Shown here in pieces: positions 23,919 through 32,805 of a DNA stretch of 64,000 bases. The stretch is from Azospirillum sp. TSO22-1. Its GTDB lineage: Bacteria > Pseudomonadota > Alphaproteobacteria > Azospirillales > Azospirillaceae. The notes beneath the pieces are model-generated. The model was not told where the DNA came from and searched no databases. It worked only from the letters and a program-made list of their open reading frames with translations. The stretch covers positions 37,989-101,988 of the forward strand of contig NZ_LGQZ01000002.1 in NCBI RefSeq assembly GCF_003116015.1, given 5' to 3'. Each line of letters starts with the position of its first letter. Within the stretch, counting starts at the first letter, position 1. The translations under genes and the position numbers were made by a program.

Positions 23919-25745
23919 ATGCCGGACACCGCCACTCCCCTCGACAATTCCCGCGCGGCGCAGGCCGTTTGCCGGGACACCGCCCCCGCCACGACGGCGC
24001 AGGCGCGCCGCGCGCTGCGCGACAGCGCCCTGGCGCTGGTGGTGCTGGCGGCGCTGCTCGGCGGCGTGGTGGGGTTCGGCGTCGGGCTGCTGCACCACGC
24101 GGTGACGGTGATCCAGGAACGGGCGTTCGACCTGCCGCCCGGCGCGCGCCTCGGCGAGCCGCTGGACCTGCCGGCGTGGCGGGTGGTGGCGGTGCCGGCG
24201 CTGGGCGGCCTGCTGCTCGGCGTGCTGGTGGCGGTGGTGCGCCGCTTCCGCCCCAAGGACATTGTCGACCCGGTCGAGGCCAACGCGCTGTTCGGCGGCA
24301 AGATGTCGCTGCGCGACAGCCTGCGCCTGACGCTCGCGACCATCCTGTCGAACGGTGCCGGCGCCTCGGTGGGGATGGAGGCGGCGTACACCCAGGCGGG
24401 GGCCGGCTTCGTCTCCTTCGTCGGGCAGCGGCTGCGGCTGCGGCGCGGCGACCTGCGCACGCTGGTCGGCTGCGGGGCGGCGGCGGCCATCGCCTCGGCC
24501 TACGGCGCGCCGCTGGCCGGGGCGTTCTACGCGTTCGAGCTGGTGCTGGGCGGCTACACGCTGGCGACGCTGGCGCCCGTCGGCGCGGCGGCCGGCGTCG
24601 CGGTGGCCGTCACCACCTGGGTCGCCGGCCCGGCTCCGGCGGTCATCGGCGGCCCGGGCGTCAGCATCGACGGCTGGGACTACGCGGCGTTCGGCATCGT
24701 CGGCTTCCTTGCCGGCTGGCTCAGCATCGCCACCATGCAGCTGGTCACGGTGTCGGAGCGGGCGTTCCGCGCGCTGCCGGTCCCCGCGTGGCTGCGCCCG
24801 GCGTTGGGCGGCGCGGCGGTCGGCGCGCTGGCGCTGTGGGTGCCCGAGGTGATGGGGGCGGGGCGGGGGGCCGAGCCGCCGGACCTCTCCGTCGGCGTGG
24901 CCGGGCTGGCGCTGCTGATCGGCGCCAAGGTGCTGGCCTCGGCGCTGTCGTTGGGGGCCGGGTTCCGCGGCGGGCTGTTCAGCGCCTCGCTGTTCCTCGG
25001 CGGGCTGTTCGGCGGGCTGCTGGCGCTGCTGGCGGCGCAGTTTGCCCCCGGCTTCGGTCTGGACGCCAAGGCGCTGGTGCTGGTCGCCATGGGCTCGGTC
25101 GCCGCGGGGATCGTCGGCGGCCCGGTGACCATGGTGCTGCTGGTGCTGGAGGCGACCAGCGACCTGTGGGCGGCGGCCGGCGTGCTGACCGGCGTGGTGG
25201 TGTCGACCACGGTGGTGCGGCAGGCTTTCGGCTACAGCTTCACCACATGGCGCTTCCACCTGCGCGGCGTGCCGATCCGCGGCGCGCAGGACGTCGGCTG
25301 GATGGGTGATCTGCGCGCCGGCCGCCTGATGCGCCGCGACGCCAAGACGGTGCACGCCGGCCTGCCGCTGTCCGACCTGCGCACGCTCTACCCGCTGGGC
25401 AGCGCCAAGACGGTGTTCGTGGTGGACGAGGACGGGCGCTATTGCGGCGTGGTGGACATGACGGCGGTGCACGACCCGTCGCGCGACACCGCGCTGGAGG
25501 GCCGCACCGCCGCCGACATGGCCGGCCACCGCGAGGCGATCCTGCTGCTCGGCGACGACATCCGCGCCACGCTGGCGCGCTTCTGCGAGGCCGAGGCCGA
25601 GGCGCTGCCGGTGGTCGCCACGACGACCGACCGCCGCGTCCTTGGCTACCTGACCGAGGCCTTCGCGCTGCGCCGCTACAGCCAGGAGCTGGAACGGCTG
25701 CGCGGCGAGGAGACGGGCCAGCAGGGGCTGTACGGGCGGGACTGA
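23919..25745 (+). CDS. ClC-family chloride channel/antiporter with CBS domains
   Basis: The 608-residue protein has the ClC membrane core (residues about 35-440). SNGAGASVGMEAAYTQ aligns with the GREGP region and keeps the gating glutamate; GAGFRGGLFSASLFLGG aligns with the GGIFxP region. The C-terminus (about 470-590) holds two CBS repeats (LMRRDAKTVHAGLPLSDLR, then the MAGHREAILLLGDDIRATL pair) that may bind nucleotides. It would move chloride, perhaps against protons. The TGA lies in the loop of a hairpin shared with the opposite-strand cysteine-rich gene. Confidence 0.88.
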   Translation: MPDTATPLDNSRAAQAVCRDTAPATTAQARRALRDSALALVVLAALLGGVVGFGVGLLHHAVTVIQERAFDLPPGARLGEPLDLPAWRVVAVPALGGLLLGVLVAVVRRFRPKDIVDPVEANALFGGKMSLRDSLRLTLATILSNGAGASVGMEAAYTQAGAGFVSFVGQRLRLRRGDLRTLVGCGAAAAIASAYGAPLAGAFYAFELVLGGYTLATLAPVGAAAGVAVAVTTWVAGPAPAVIGGPGVSIDGWDYAAFGIVGFLAGWLSIATMQLVTVSERAFRALPVPAWLRPALGGAAVGALALWVPEVMGAGRGAEPPDLSVGVAGLALLIGAKVLASALSLGAGFRGGLFSASLFLGGLFGGLLALLAAQFAPGFGLDAKALVLVAMGSVAAGIVGGPVTMVLLVLEATSDLWAAAGVLTGVVVSTTVVRQAFGYSFTTWRFHLRGVPIRGAQDVGWMGDLRAGRLMRRDAKTVHAGLPLSDLRTLYPLGSAKTVFVVDEDGRYCGVVDMTAVHDPSRDTALEGRTAADMAGHREAILLLGDDIRATLARFCEAEAEALPVVATTTDRRVLGYLTEAFALRRYSQELERLRGEETGQQGLYGRD

Positions 25746-25757
25746 CCGTCCCGCCCG
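25733..25757. terminator. Hairpin between convergent ClC and cysteine-rich genes
   Basis: CGGGCGGGAC (25733-25742) and GTCCCGCCCG (25748-25757) form a perfect 10-bp stem. The 5-base loop contains the ClC stop codon. It stands between two converging genes. There is no U-run, so it is a likely transcript-end stabiliser or factor-assisted terminator rather than a classic intrinsic one. Confidence 0.5.
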
Positions 25758-25763
25758 CGGCGC

Positions 25764-26168
25764 TCAGTGGTGCAGGCCCTGCATCGCCTTGCGGCAGGAG
25801 TCCTCGCAGCTGCGGCATTCCTCGGCGCAGATGCGGCAGTGCTCGTGCATGCCGGCGTGCTTCGCGCACTCCTCGGCGCACAGCCGGCAGGCCGAGGCGC
25901 AGGCCGCCAGCATGGCGCGGATGACGGCTTCGTTCGAGCCGCTGCGCCGGGTGGCGACGGCGCCGGTGGCGGTGCAGACGTCGGCGCAGTCCAGGTTCAG
26001 GCGGATGCACTGCACCAGCTCCGCCACCATGTCCTCGCCCAGGCAGGCGTCGGCGCAGGTGGTGCAGGTCTGGGCGCAGTCGTAGCAGTCCTCGATGCAG
26101 CGGATCAGCGCGTCGTCGGTCTGGCCGCGGGCGTGCGGGTGCGTGCTGATCATCTCGCGGGCGTGCAT
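25764..26168 (-). CDS. Cysteine-rich four-helix-bundle protein (copper-storage/DUF326-like)
   Basis: The 134-residue protein contains 18 cysteines in helical spacing (CxxC and CxxxC series at C24-C42, C54-C65, C90-C101, C111-C125) with His-rich additions and no signal peptide. This matches the four-helix bundles whose core is lined by Cys, such as cytosolic Csp3-type proteins that store many Cu(I) ions; the general family is often annotated DUF326. The ATG at 26168 follows GGAGG by 6 bases on this strand; longer frames lack support. Copper binding is inference from the cysteine pattern. Confidence 0.85.
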   Translation of the reverse strand: MHAREMISTHPHARGQTDDALIRCIEDCYDCAQTCTTCADACLGEDMVAELVQCIRLNLDCADVCTATGAVATRRSGSNEAVIRAMLAACASACRLCAEECAKHAGMHEHCRICAEECRSCEDSCRKAMQGLHH

Positions 26169-26202
26169 GGCGGGCCTCCGGTGATGGGTGGGGGAGGGCG
26201 TG

Positions 26203-26271
26203 GGGTACCCTGAGGGACCCAACAGCGGGGGCAGGGGATGGTTCGGGGCGCTTGTTGATCCCATTTTGGGA
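26203..26271 (+). promoter_or_regulatory. Candidate HigA operators: two imperfect palindromes
   Basis: Upstream of the higB-like gene are an inverted repeat GGGTACCCTGAGGGACCC (26203-26220, one bulge) and a second, TCCCATTTTGGGA (26259-26271), sharing the CCC...GGGA layout. HigA antitoxins usually repress their own promoter through such palindromes. No clear promoter boxes are seen, so this stays a candidate. Confidence 0.35.
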
Positions 26272-26289
26272 CCGAGGTAAGCTATCCCC

Positions 26290-26598
26290 ATGCGGATCAT
26301 CGCCTGCAACACGCTCCGGGAGCATTGGCAACAGCCTGGACGCGATGACAGCGAGAAGCCCTTGCGCGACTGGTTCAACATTGTCAAGGCGTCGGATTGG
26401 GCGGGCACCGCCGCGGTCAAGGCCCAGTTCCGTTCGGTGTCCTTCGTCGGCGAGTGCGTGGTGTTCAACATCGCCGGGAACAAGTACCGGCTGGTCGCCT
26501 ACGTGAGCTACCAGTGGCGGACTGTCTACATCCGCTTCGTCGGCACGCACGCCGAGTCCGACGCCTTGAACCGGAGTGGGAAGCTGGAGAGCATCTGA
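26290..26598 (+). CDS. higB: HigB-type mRNA interferase toxin
   Basis: The 102-residue protein resembles E. coli HigB (YgjN), an RNase that cuts ribosome-bound m[21 protein letters not shown] and [13 protein letters not shown] align with the conserved C-terminal half (VFNVGGNELRVVA and the THKEYD motif). The GAGGTAAG ribosome site lies 8 bases before the ATG. The toxin gene precedes the antitoxin gene, as is typical for HigBA, and the two share one base (TGATG). Confidence 0.9.
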   Translation: MRIIACNTLREHWQQPGRDDSEKPLRDWFNIVKASDWAGTAAVKAQFRSVSFVGECVVFNIAGNKYRLVAYVSYQWRTVYIRFVGTHAESDALNRSGKLESI

Positions 26599-26972
26599 TG
26601 GACGTGAAGCCGATCAAGACCGACGCCGACTTCCGCGCCGCCATGGCCGAGATCGAAACGCTGTGGAAGGCGGAGCCGGGCACCCCGGACGGCGACCGGC
26701 TGGAGGTGTTGCTGGCGCTGGTCGAACTCTACGAGGCCAAGGCCCATCCGATCCCGCCGTCCGACCCCATCGACGCCATCGAGTTCATGATGGAACAGCG
26801 CGGGCTGACGCGGCGCGACCTGGAGCCGCTGATCGGGCATCGCGGCCGCGTTGCCGAGGTGCTGAACCGCAAGCGCCCGTTGACTCTCGATATGATCCGC
26901 CGGCTGTCCAAGGAATTGCACATTCCGGCGGAGATCCTGGTACGGGATTACGAACTGAACCGGGCGGCGTGA
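26598..26972 (+). CDS. higA: HigA-type HTH antitoxin
   Basis: The 124-residue protein has an N-terminal segment with conserved acidic helices (LEVLLALVELYEAKAHPI) and a C-terminal XRE helix-turn-helix (MMEQRGLTRRDLEPLIGHRG followed by VAEVLNRKRPLTLDMIRRLS), as in E. coli HigA (YgjM). It should bind and neutralise the upstream toxin and repress the operon. The start codon overlaps the toxin stop. It converges on ppk2 with a short gap that holds a hairpin. Confidence 0.9.
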   Translation: MDVKPIKTDADFRAAMAEIETLWKAEPGTPDGDRLEVLLALVELYEAKAHPIPPSDPIDAIEFMMEQRGLTRRDLEPLIGHRGRVAEVLNRKRPLTLDMIRRLSKELHIPAEILVRDYELNRAA

Positions 26973-27002
26973 GGCGGTGGGGCGGCCGCAGCCATCCCTC
27001 AC
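26969..27002. terminator. Hairpin between convergent higA and ppk2
   Basis: GTGAGG (26969-26974) pairs with CCTCAC (26997-27002), and GGTGG inside pairs with CCATC after a one-base bulge. The stops of both converging genes lie within the arms. No U-run follows, so it may act mainly as an end stabiliser for both messages. Confidence 0.4.
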
Positions 27003-27826
27003 ACCTCCACCGTCACCCCCAGCACCTCTGCCGCCGCCTTGACCATGTCCTTGTCCACCGGCGGCGGCGCCACGTTCACGCCCTTCTTCAGCGCCTCGGT
27101 CACGATCTCCAGCACGCGTGTCCGCGCGTACCACTTGGCGTTGCCCGCCACCGCGTGCCACGGCGCGTTCTCCCGTGAGGTCTCGTCGAACATGTCCTCG
27201 ACGGCTTCCTCGTAGTCGTCCCATTTCTCGCGGTTGCGCAGGTCCTCGGCGGTCAGCTTCCAGCGCTTGTAGGGGTTGGTCAGGCGCTCCTGGAAGCGCT
27301 TCAGCTGTTCGTCGGGCGTGATGTGCAGGAACAGCTTGATGATGCGCGCGCCGTCGTCGGTCAGCATCTTTTCGAAGTCGCGGATCTCGCCGTAGGCGCG
27401 CTTCCACTGCTCCTTGTCGGCGAAGCCCTCCACCCGCTCGACCAGCACGCGGCCGTACCAGGAGCGGTCGAAGATGGCGATGCCGCCCGGCGTCGGCAGG
27501 CGCTTCCAGAAGCGGTAGAGGTAGTGCCGGCCCTGCTCGTCCGGGCGCGGCGCCGAGATCGGCCAGACGTGGAAGCCGCGGGGGTCGAGCGGCTCGGTCA
27601 GGCGGCGGATGGCGCCGCCCTTGCCGCCGGCGTCCCAGCCCTCGAACACGATGACCGCGCGGCGCTTCTCGTGCCAGTAGGTCTGCTGGACGTGCAGCAG
27701 CTCGGTCTGCAGCGTCTTCAGCCGCTTCTCGTAGGCCTCCTTGTCGGCCAGCCGCGCCGCGTCCATGTCGAGCTTCGACAGGCGGATCTTGCCGTTCTTG
27801 GTCAGGCCGTTCTCGCCCTTGGGCAT
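26999..27826 (-). CDS. ppk2: Polyphosphate kinase 2 family protein
   Basis: The 275-residue protein is a P-loop kinase of the PPK2 family that moves phosphate between polyphosphate and nucleotides. It shows Walker A GWDAGGKGG (residues 63-71), the lid region RPDEQGRHYLYRFW and Walker B FDRSWYGR (D120). Whether it makes NDP, NTP or polyphosphate cannot be decided from these motifs alone. The ATG at 27826 is chosen because AGGGAG precedes it and the longer frame lacks similarity. It is divergent from the GlgE fusion with only 79 bases between. Confidence 0.9.
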   Translation of the reverse strand: MPKGENGLTKNGKIRLSKLDMDAARLADKEAYEKRLKTLQTELLHVQQTYWHEKRRAVIVFEGWDAGGKGGAIRRLTEPLDPRGFHVWPISAPRPDEQGRHYLYRFWKRLPTPGGIAIFDRSWYGRVLVERVEGFADKEQWKRAYGEIRDFEKMLTDDGARIIKLFLHITPDEQLKRFQERLTNPYKRWKLTAEDLRNREKWDDYEEAVEDMFDETSRENAPWHAVAGNAKWYARTRVLEIVTEALKKGVNVAPPPVDKDMVKAAAEVLGVTVEV

Positions 27827-27905
27827 GCGTGCCACTCCCTTGTGCAACCGGGAACTTCTCCGTGACGCCGGGGTTGAGCGCGACGACACAGGAGCGAGGG
27901 GTAAC

Positions 27906-30900
27906 ATGGTCGCCGCCGGGCCGCGCATCTACAACCTGTTTCCGACCCTGGCCGGTCCCATGCGGGACTGGGCCGGCCACCTGCCGCGCATCCAGGGCAT
28001 GGGGTTCGACTGGGTCTACCTGAACCCGATCCATTACCCGGGCTTCTCCGGCTCGCTGTACGCGGTGAAGGACCCGTACCGGCTGCACGACGCGATCCAG
28101 GGCGGCTCGTCCGAATCCCCCGACGACCTCGTGCGCGGCTTCGTCCAGCGGGCGCGCGGGCACGGCCTGTCGGTGATGCTCGACTTGGTGGTCAACCACA
28201 CCTCCAAGGACGCGCTGCTCGCCGGCGAGCACCCGGACTGGTACCGCCGCGAGGCGAACGGCGAGGTCTACAGCCCGCGCGCCGTCGATCCGGTGAACCC
28301 GCAGCTGGTCACCGTGTGGGGCGACCTCGCCGAGCTGGACTACGGCAACGCGCAAGCCCGCGCCGGCCTGATCGAGCACTGGAGCCGCTACCTGCGCCAT
28401 TATACGGCGCTGGGCATCAAGGGGTTCCGCTGCGATGCCGCCTACCAGGTCCCGGCCGAGGTCTGGCGGTTGCTGATCGCCGCCGCCCGCGAGGTCGACC
28501 CCGAGGTCACCTTCTTCGCCGAGACGCTGGGCTGCACGGTGGAGCAGGTGAGGGACCTGTGCGGCGCCGGCTTCGACTTCCTCTCCAACTCGGCCAAGTG
28601 GTGGGACTTCAAGGCCGACTGGCTGCTGGAGCAGTACGAGATCTACCGCCGCATCGCCCCCACCATCGCCTTTCCGGAGAGCCACGACACCGACCGCCTG
28701 GCGTCCGAGGTCGGCAGCCAGGACACCACGCGCCTCGCCGCCCAGCTCAAGATGCACTACCTGTTCGCGGCGTGCTTCTCGACCGGCGTGATGATCCCGA
28801 TCGGCTTTGAGTACGGCTTCACCCGCAAGCTCGACGTGGTCAAGACCCGCCCCGAGGACTGGGAGGACCCGAAGCTCGACCTCACCCACTTCATCGGCGC
28901 AGTCAACGCCATGAAGCGCGACACGCCGTCCCTCAACGTCGAGGGGCCGCAGTGGCGCGCGACCGCGCCGCACAGCCCGGTGGTCGGCTTGGTGCGCACG
29001 GTGAATGGGGCGGCCGAGGGTTGCTCGGTCGTGCTGCTGAACCCCGACGAGAACGCCGCCCACCGCATCGACCCCGGCCCGGTGCTGGCCTCCACCGGCG
29101 GCGACTTCGCCGGCTTCGACGACGTGACGCCGGAGGCGCAGGGCAAGCCCTTCGAGCCCGGCACGGACCTCGTCCTCAACCCGCTGGAGCTGCGCGTCTT
29201 CCGCGGCCGGCCGGAGCAGACCAAGCCCATCGTCGTGCGCGGCCACGACCCCGAGGCCATCGCTCAAGCGCGTATGGACGAGCTGGCCGCCCGCCGCGTC
29301 ACCATCGAGGCCGTCTACCCGGAGATCGACAGCGGCCGCTTCCCGGTGCGCCGCGTCGCCGGCGACGTGATGGAGGTGTGGGCGGACATCTTCACCGACG
29401 GCACCTTCGTGCTGGGCGCGGAGGTGCTCTACAAGGCGGTGGACGAGCCGGACTGGTGCGCCGCCCCGATGGCCTTCCACGAGAACGACCGCTGGGTCGG
29501 CCGCGTGCCGCTGGTCCGCAACACGCGCTACCTCTACACCATCCAGGCGTGGCGCGACGTGTGGGAGAGCTGGCGCGCCGACTTCAAGAAGAAGCACGAC
29601 GCCGGCCTGGACGTCTCGCTGGAACTGGTCGAGGGCCGCCGCTTCGTCGAGCAGTCGGCCGCCCTGGCGCACGACGAGGGCCGCGCCATGCTGCGGCAGG
29701 TCATCGACCGCATGACCGCGCTGCAGGGCGACGAGCTGATCCACTACGCCCTGTCCGACGGCCCGCGCCACACCATGCGTCACTTCGGCGAGCGGCAGTA
29801 CCTCTCGCGCTACGGCTGCGAGCTGGAGGTGTGGGTGGACCGCACGCGCGCCCGCTATTCCTCCTGGTTCGAGATCTTCCCGCGCTCCGCCTCGCCGGAC
29901 CCGAGCCGGCCGGGCACCTTCGACGACGTGATCGGCCTGCTGCCCATGGTGCGCGACATGGGCTTCGACGTGCTGTACTTCCCGCCGGTCCATCCGATCG
30001 GCCGCAGCTTCCGCAAGGGCCGGAACAACACCCTGGACCCCGGCCCGGACGACCCCGGCGTGCCCTACGCCATCGGCGCCGAGGAGGGTGGGCACGACGC
30101 CATCGACCCGATGATCGGCGACGTCGAGGGCTTCCGCCGCCTCGTCGAGGAGGCGCACCACCACGGCCTGGAGATCGCGCTGGACTTCGCCGTGCAATGC
30201 TCCCCCGACCATCCCTGGGTCAGGCAGCATCCCGAGTGGTTCTTCTGGCGCCCGGACGGCACCATCCGCTACGCCGAGAACCCGCCGAAGAAGTACCAGG
30301 ACATCGTCAACGTCAGCTTCTACCGCAGCGCCTACCCCGACCTGTGGTACGCGCTGCGCGACGTGGTGCTGTTCTGGTGCGACCAGGGTGTGCGCATCTT
30401 CCGCGTCGACAACCCGCACACCAAGCCCTTCCCGTTCTGGGAGTGGATGATCGCCGAGGTGCGCGACCGCCACCCCGGCGCCATCTTCCTGGCCGAGGCG
30501 TTCACCCGGCCGAAGCTGATGAAGCGGCTGGCCAAGATCGGCTTCCAGCAGTCCTACAGCTACTTCACCTGGCGCAACAGCAAGCACGAGCTGACCGAGT
30601 ACCTGAGCGAGCTGACCCGGGGCGAGTCCAAGGAATACATGCTGCCCAACTTCTTCGCCAACACGCCGGACATCCTCCCCCCCATCCTGACGCACGGCGG
30701 CCGGCCGGCGCACATGATGCGCGCGGTGCTGGCGGCGACCCTGTCGCCCAGCTACGGCCTCTACGGCCCCTACATCGTCTGCGAGGCCGACCCGTATCCT
30801 GGCAAGGAGGAGTACAACCACTCGGAAAAGTACGAGATCCGCCATTGGAACTACGACGCGCCCGGCAACATCAGGGACTACGTGACGAGCATCAACCGGA

Positions 30901-31226
30901 TCCGCCGCGAGAACCCGGCGCTGCACGAGTTCACCAACCTGATGTTCCACAACGCCTACGACGACAACGTCCTGCTCTACAGCAAGATGACGCGGGCGAA
31001 GGACAACGTGATCCTGGTCGCGGTGAACGTCGATCCGCACAACGGGCACGGCGGTACCATCGAGGTGCCGCTGTGGGAGCTCGGCCTGCCCGACGGCGCG
31101 CACGTCGAGGTCGAGGACCTGTTCACCGGCCAGCGCTTCCGCTGGATCGGCAAGTTCCAGCACGTCTGGCTCGACCCGCACCAGAACCCGGCGGCGATCT
31201 GGCGCATCCGGCCGCCGGGGGCGTAG
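27906..31226 (+). CDS. glgE: GlgE-type maltosyltransferase fused to an extra N-terminal GH13 domain
   Basis: The 1106-residue protein has two glycoside-hydrolase-13 units. The C-terminal one (from about residue 460) is GlgE, alpha-1,4-glucan:maltose-1-phosphate maltosyltransferase: nucleophile D835 in FRVDNPHTKP, acid/base E864 in FLAEAFTRP, D922 in NTPD, and SPSYGLYGPYIVCE. It extends glucan from maltose-1-phosphate. The N-terminal unit (about 1-450) also keeps a full catalytic set: DLVVNHT, D177 in GFRCDA, E206 in FFAETL and H260-D261 in SHDTDR, so it may be a second active alpha-glucan enzyme. The start follows GGAGCGAGGGG. TreS-maltokinase, encoded 4 kb downstream, makes the substrate. 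Confidence 0.92.
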   Translation: MVAAGPRIYNLFPTLAGPMRDWAGHLPRIQGMGFDWVYLNPIHYPGFSGSLYAVKDPYRLHDAIQGGSSESPDDLVRGFVQRARGHGLSVMLDLVVNHTSKDALLAGEHPDWYRREANGEVYSPRAVDPVNPQLVTVWGDLAELDYGNAQARAGLIEHWSRYLRHYTALGIKGFRCDAAYQVPAEVWRLLIAAAREVDPEVTFFAETLGCTVEQVRDLCGAGFDFLSNSAKWWDFKADWLLEQYEIYRRIAPTIAFPESHDTDRLASEVGSQDTTRLAAQLKMHYLFAACFSTGVMIPIGFEYGFTRKLDVVKTRPEDWEDPKLDLTHFIGAVNAMKRDTPSLNVEGPQWRATAPHSPVVGLVRTVNGAAEGCSVVLLNPDENAAHRIDPGPVLASTGGDFAGFDDVTPEAQGKPFEPGTDLVLNPLELRVFRGRPEQTKPIVVRGHDPEAIAQARMDELAARRVTIEAVYPEIDSGRFPVRRVAGDVMEVWADIFTDGTFVLGAEVLYKAVDEPDWCAAPMAFHENDRWVGRVPLVRNTRYLYTIQAWRDVWESWRADFKKKHDAGLDVSLELVEGRRFVEQSAALAHDEGRAMLRQVIDRMTALQGDELIHYALSDGPRHTMRHFGERQYLSRYGCELEVWVDRTRARYSSWFEIFPRSASPDPSRPGTFDDVIGLLPMVRDMGFDVLYFPPVHPIGRSFRKGRNNTLDPGPDDPGVPYAIGAEEGGHDAIDPMIGDVEGFRRLVEEAHHHGLEIALDFAVQCSPDHPWVRQHPEWFFWRPDGTIRYAENPPKKYQDIVNVSFYRSAYPDLWYALRDVVLFWCDQGVRIFRVDNPHTKPFPFWEWMIAEVRDRHPGAIFLAEAFTRPKLMKRLAKIGFQQSYSYFTWRNSKHELTEYLSELTRGESKEYMLPNFFANTPDILPPILTHGGRPAHMMRAVLAATLSPSYGLYGPYIVCEADPYPGKEEYNHSEKYEIRHWNYDAPGNIRDYVTSINRIRRENPALHEFTNLMFHNAYDDNVLLYSKMTRAKDNVILVAVNVDPHNGHGGTIEVPLWELGLPDGAHVEVEDLFTGQRFRWIGKFQHVWLDPHQNPAAIWRIRPPGA

Positions 31227-31284
31227 CCCTGCCGGATCGTACCATTCCATGGTACATTTCCCGCGCACCGTCCCGGAGCCAGCG

Positions 31285-31884
31285 ATGAGCGATCCGCAAC
31301 GCACCCAGCCCCGCATGACCATCGAGGAGTTCCTCGTCTGGGACGACGGCAGCGGCATCAGCTACGAGCTGTTCGAGGGCCGCCCGATCCCGCGTCATGT
31401 GGAGTTCGTCAACGGCCGCCCGGTCGCCCAGGCGGCGCCGGCGGCCGAACACGCGGCCATCGTCGCCAACCTCGGCGGCGCGCTGTGGAACCGCCTGCGC
31501 CCGCCGTGCCGTGCCTTCTCCGAAGTCGGCATCGCGGTTTCCGATCGCGACGACACCTGGTATCAGGCGGACATCGCCGTTTCCTGCACGGAGGGGCGCA
31601 TCGCCGGGGCGATGCTGCCCAACCCGGTGCTGGTGGTCGAGGTCTCGTCCCCCGGCACGGCCGGGAAGGACGAAGGGCCGAAGCTGACGGACTATTGCGC
31701 TATTCCCAGCGTGCAGGCCGTCCTGCTCGTCGCGATCGACCGGCCGGAGGCGCGGTTGATCCGACGCGTGGCCGACCACTGGGAGATCGAGTTCCTGCGC
31801 GGTCCCGACGCCGCGGCGCGTCTGCCCTTCCTCGACGTCGAGCTGCCGCTGTCGGAAATCTACCGCGGCGCCGCCTTCGACTGA
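31285..31884 (+). CDS. Uma2-family (DUF820) putative endonuclease
   Basis: The 199-residue protein matches the Uma2 group, which has a PD-(D/E)xK nuclease fold of unknown biological role. The core is seen at MTIEEFLVWDD, YELFEGRP, the strand pair QADIAVSC and PVLVVEVSSPGT with the conserved acidic residues, and a downstream Lys in EGPKLTDY. The ATG at 31285 has GGAG about 7 bases upstream; a second ATG at 31249 would add 12 residues. It lies alone between the GlgE and DUF421 genes and looks unrelated to them. Confidence 0.82.
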   Translation: MSDPQRTQPRMTIEEFLVWDDGSGISYELFEGRPIPRHVEFVNGRPVAQAAPAAEHAAIVANLGGALWNRLRPPCRAFSEVGIAVSDRDDTWYQADIAVSCTEGRIAGAMLPNPVLVVEVSSPGTAGKDEGPKLTDYCAIPSVQAVLLVAIDRPEARLIRRVADHWEIEFLRGPDAAARLPFLDVELPLSEIYRGAAFD

Positions 31885-31946
31885 TCCCGCCCCGCGCAAC
31901 TTCCGCCGTCCCTCCACGTTGCACAGCCAACGCTCGGGAGGGACAC

Positions 31947-32510
31947 ATGGACGACGCGCTGCGCCTGCTGATCGGCAGCGGACTGGAGAGCAAGGACATC
32001 GGCGCCGCGCAGATGATGCTGCGCGCGGCCATCGTCTATCTGGCGACCGTGTTCATGGTCCGCATGGGCAAGAAGCGGTCCATGGGCAGGACTTCGGCGT
32101 TCGACGTGATCCTCGGCATCCTGCTGGGGTCGATCGTCAGCCGCGCCGTCACCGGCAACGCGCCGATGCTGCCGGCGCTGGCCGCGTCGGCGACGCTGGT
32201 GGCGCTGCACTGGGTGGTGTCGGCGGCGGCCTACCGCTGGCACGGCTTCGGCCAGCTGGTCAAGGGCGGCACGCGGGTCCTGGTGCGCGACGGCGTGGTG
32301 GACGCGGCACAGGTGCGCGCCGCCCACCTGAGCGGCCGCGACCTGGAGGAGGATCTGCGCCGGAAGGGCCTGACCGACCCCGCCCAGGTCGCCGAGGCGC
32401 GCCTGGAGCGCAACGGCGACATCAGCGTCATCCGCGCGCAGCCCGAACCCAGGGTGATCGAGATCCGCGTCGCCGACGGCGTGCAGACGGTGCGGGTGGA
32501 ACTGGGGTAG
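31947..32510 (+). CDS. DUF421 (YetF-like) membrane protein
   Basis: A 187-residue protein with about three N-terminal spans (residues 25-95) and a cytoplasmic C-terminal domain. MGKKRSMGRTSAFDVILGILLGSIVSRAVTG-type sequence (the RSMGRTSAFDVILGILLGS part) and the later LVRDGVV, LSGRDLEEDLRRKG and RLERNGDISVI pieces are the DUF421/YetF pattern. YetF-type proteins are linked to membrane stress or signalling but without an assigned reaction. A GGGAGG ribosome site lies just before the ATG. The repeat region 32581-32764 follows. Confidence 0.85.
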   Translation: MDDALRLLIGSGLESKDIGAAQMMLRAAIVYLATVFMVRMGKKRSMGRTSAFDVILGILLGSIVSRAVTGNAPMLPALAASATLVALHWVVSAAAYRWHGFGQLVKGGTRVLVRDGVVDAAQVRAAHLSGRDLEEDLRRKGLTDPAQVAEARLERNGDISVIRAQPEPRVIEIRVADGVQTVRVELG

Positions 32511-32580
32511 GGGAGGGATGGGCGCCAGACCGCGCACCCAGGACCGTGCTCCAAGGTCGCCGCATCAAGCCGCCTTTTGG

Positions 32581-32764
32581 CCGTCATCCCCGCGAAGGCG
32601 GGGATCCAGGATGAGCCGCGACAGCGGTGACATGAGTCATGCGGCTCGCCGACGCGAGCACTGGATCCCCGCCTTCGCGGGGATGACGGGGGAATCCTTT
32701 TCATTCCATAAGCTTGCTGCATCGCAGCATGTGTGCATGCCATAGCGCCTTCGCGGGGACGACG
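32581..32764. repeat. 29-bp perfect inverted repeat plus a third partial copy
   Basis: Arms at 32581-32609 and 32661-32689 are exact reverse complements with the core TCATCCCCGCGAAGGCGGGG, a word widespread in alphaproteobacterial intergenic DNA. A decayed third copy (CCTTCGCGGGGACGACG) lies at about 32748-32764. Between them sits a small palindrome TGCTGC-ATC-GCAGCA (32715-32729). The 295-base gap 32511-32805 holds only this; no gene is seen. Confidence 0.85.
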
Positions 32765-32805
32765 ACAAAAAGAGTGGCTGAACGGGTGCCGGCACGTTTG
32801 CCCGC

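Noticed and set aside
26526..31358. A 1610-codon open frame on the minus strand opposite glgE
   Set aside because: It is the mirror of a GC-rich gene with strong third-position bias; it has Arg/His/Val-rich composition, no domains, and crosses ppk2 and glgE, which are clearly real.
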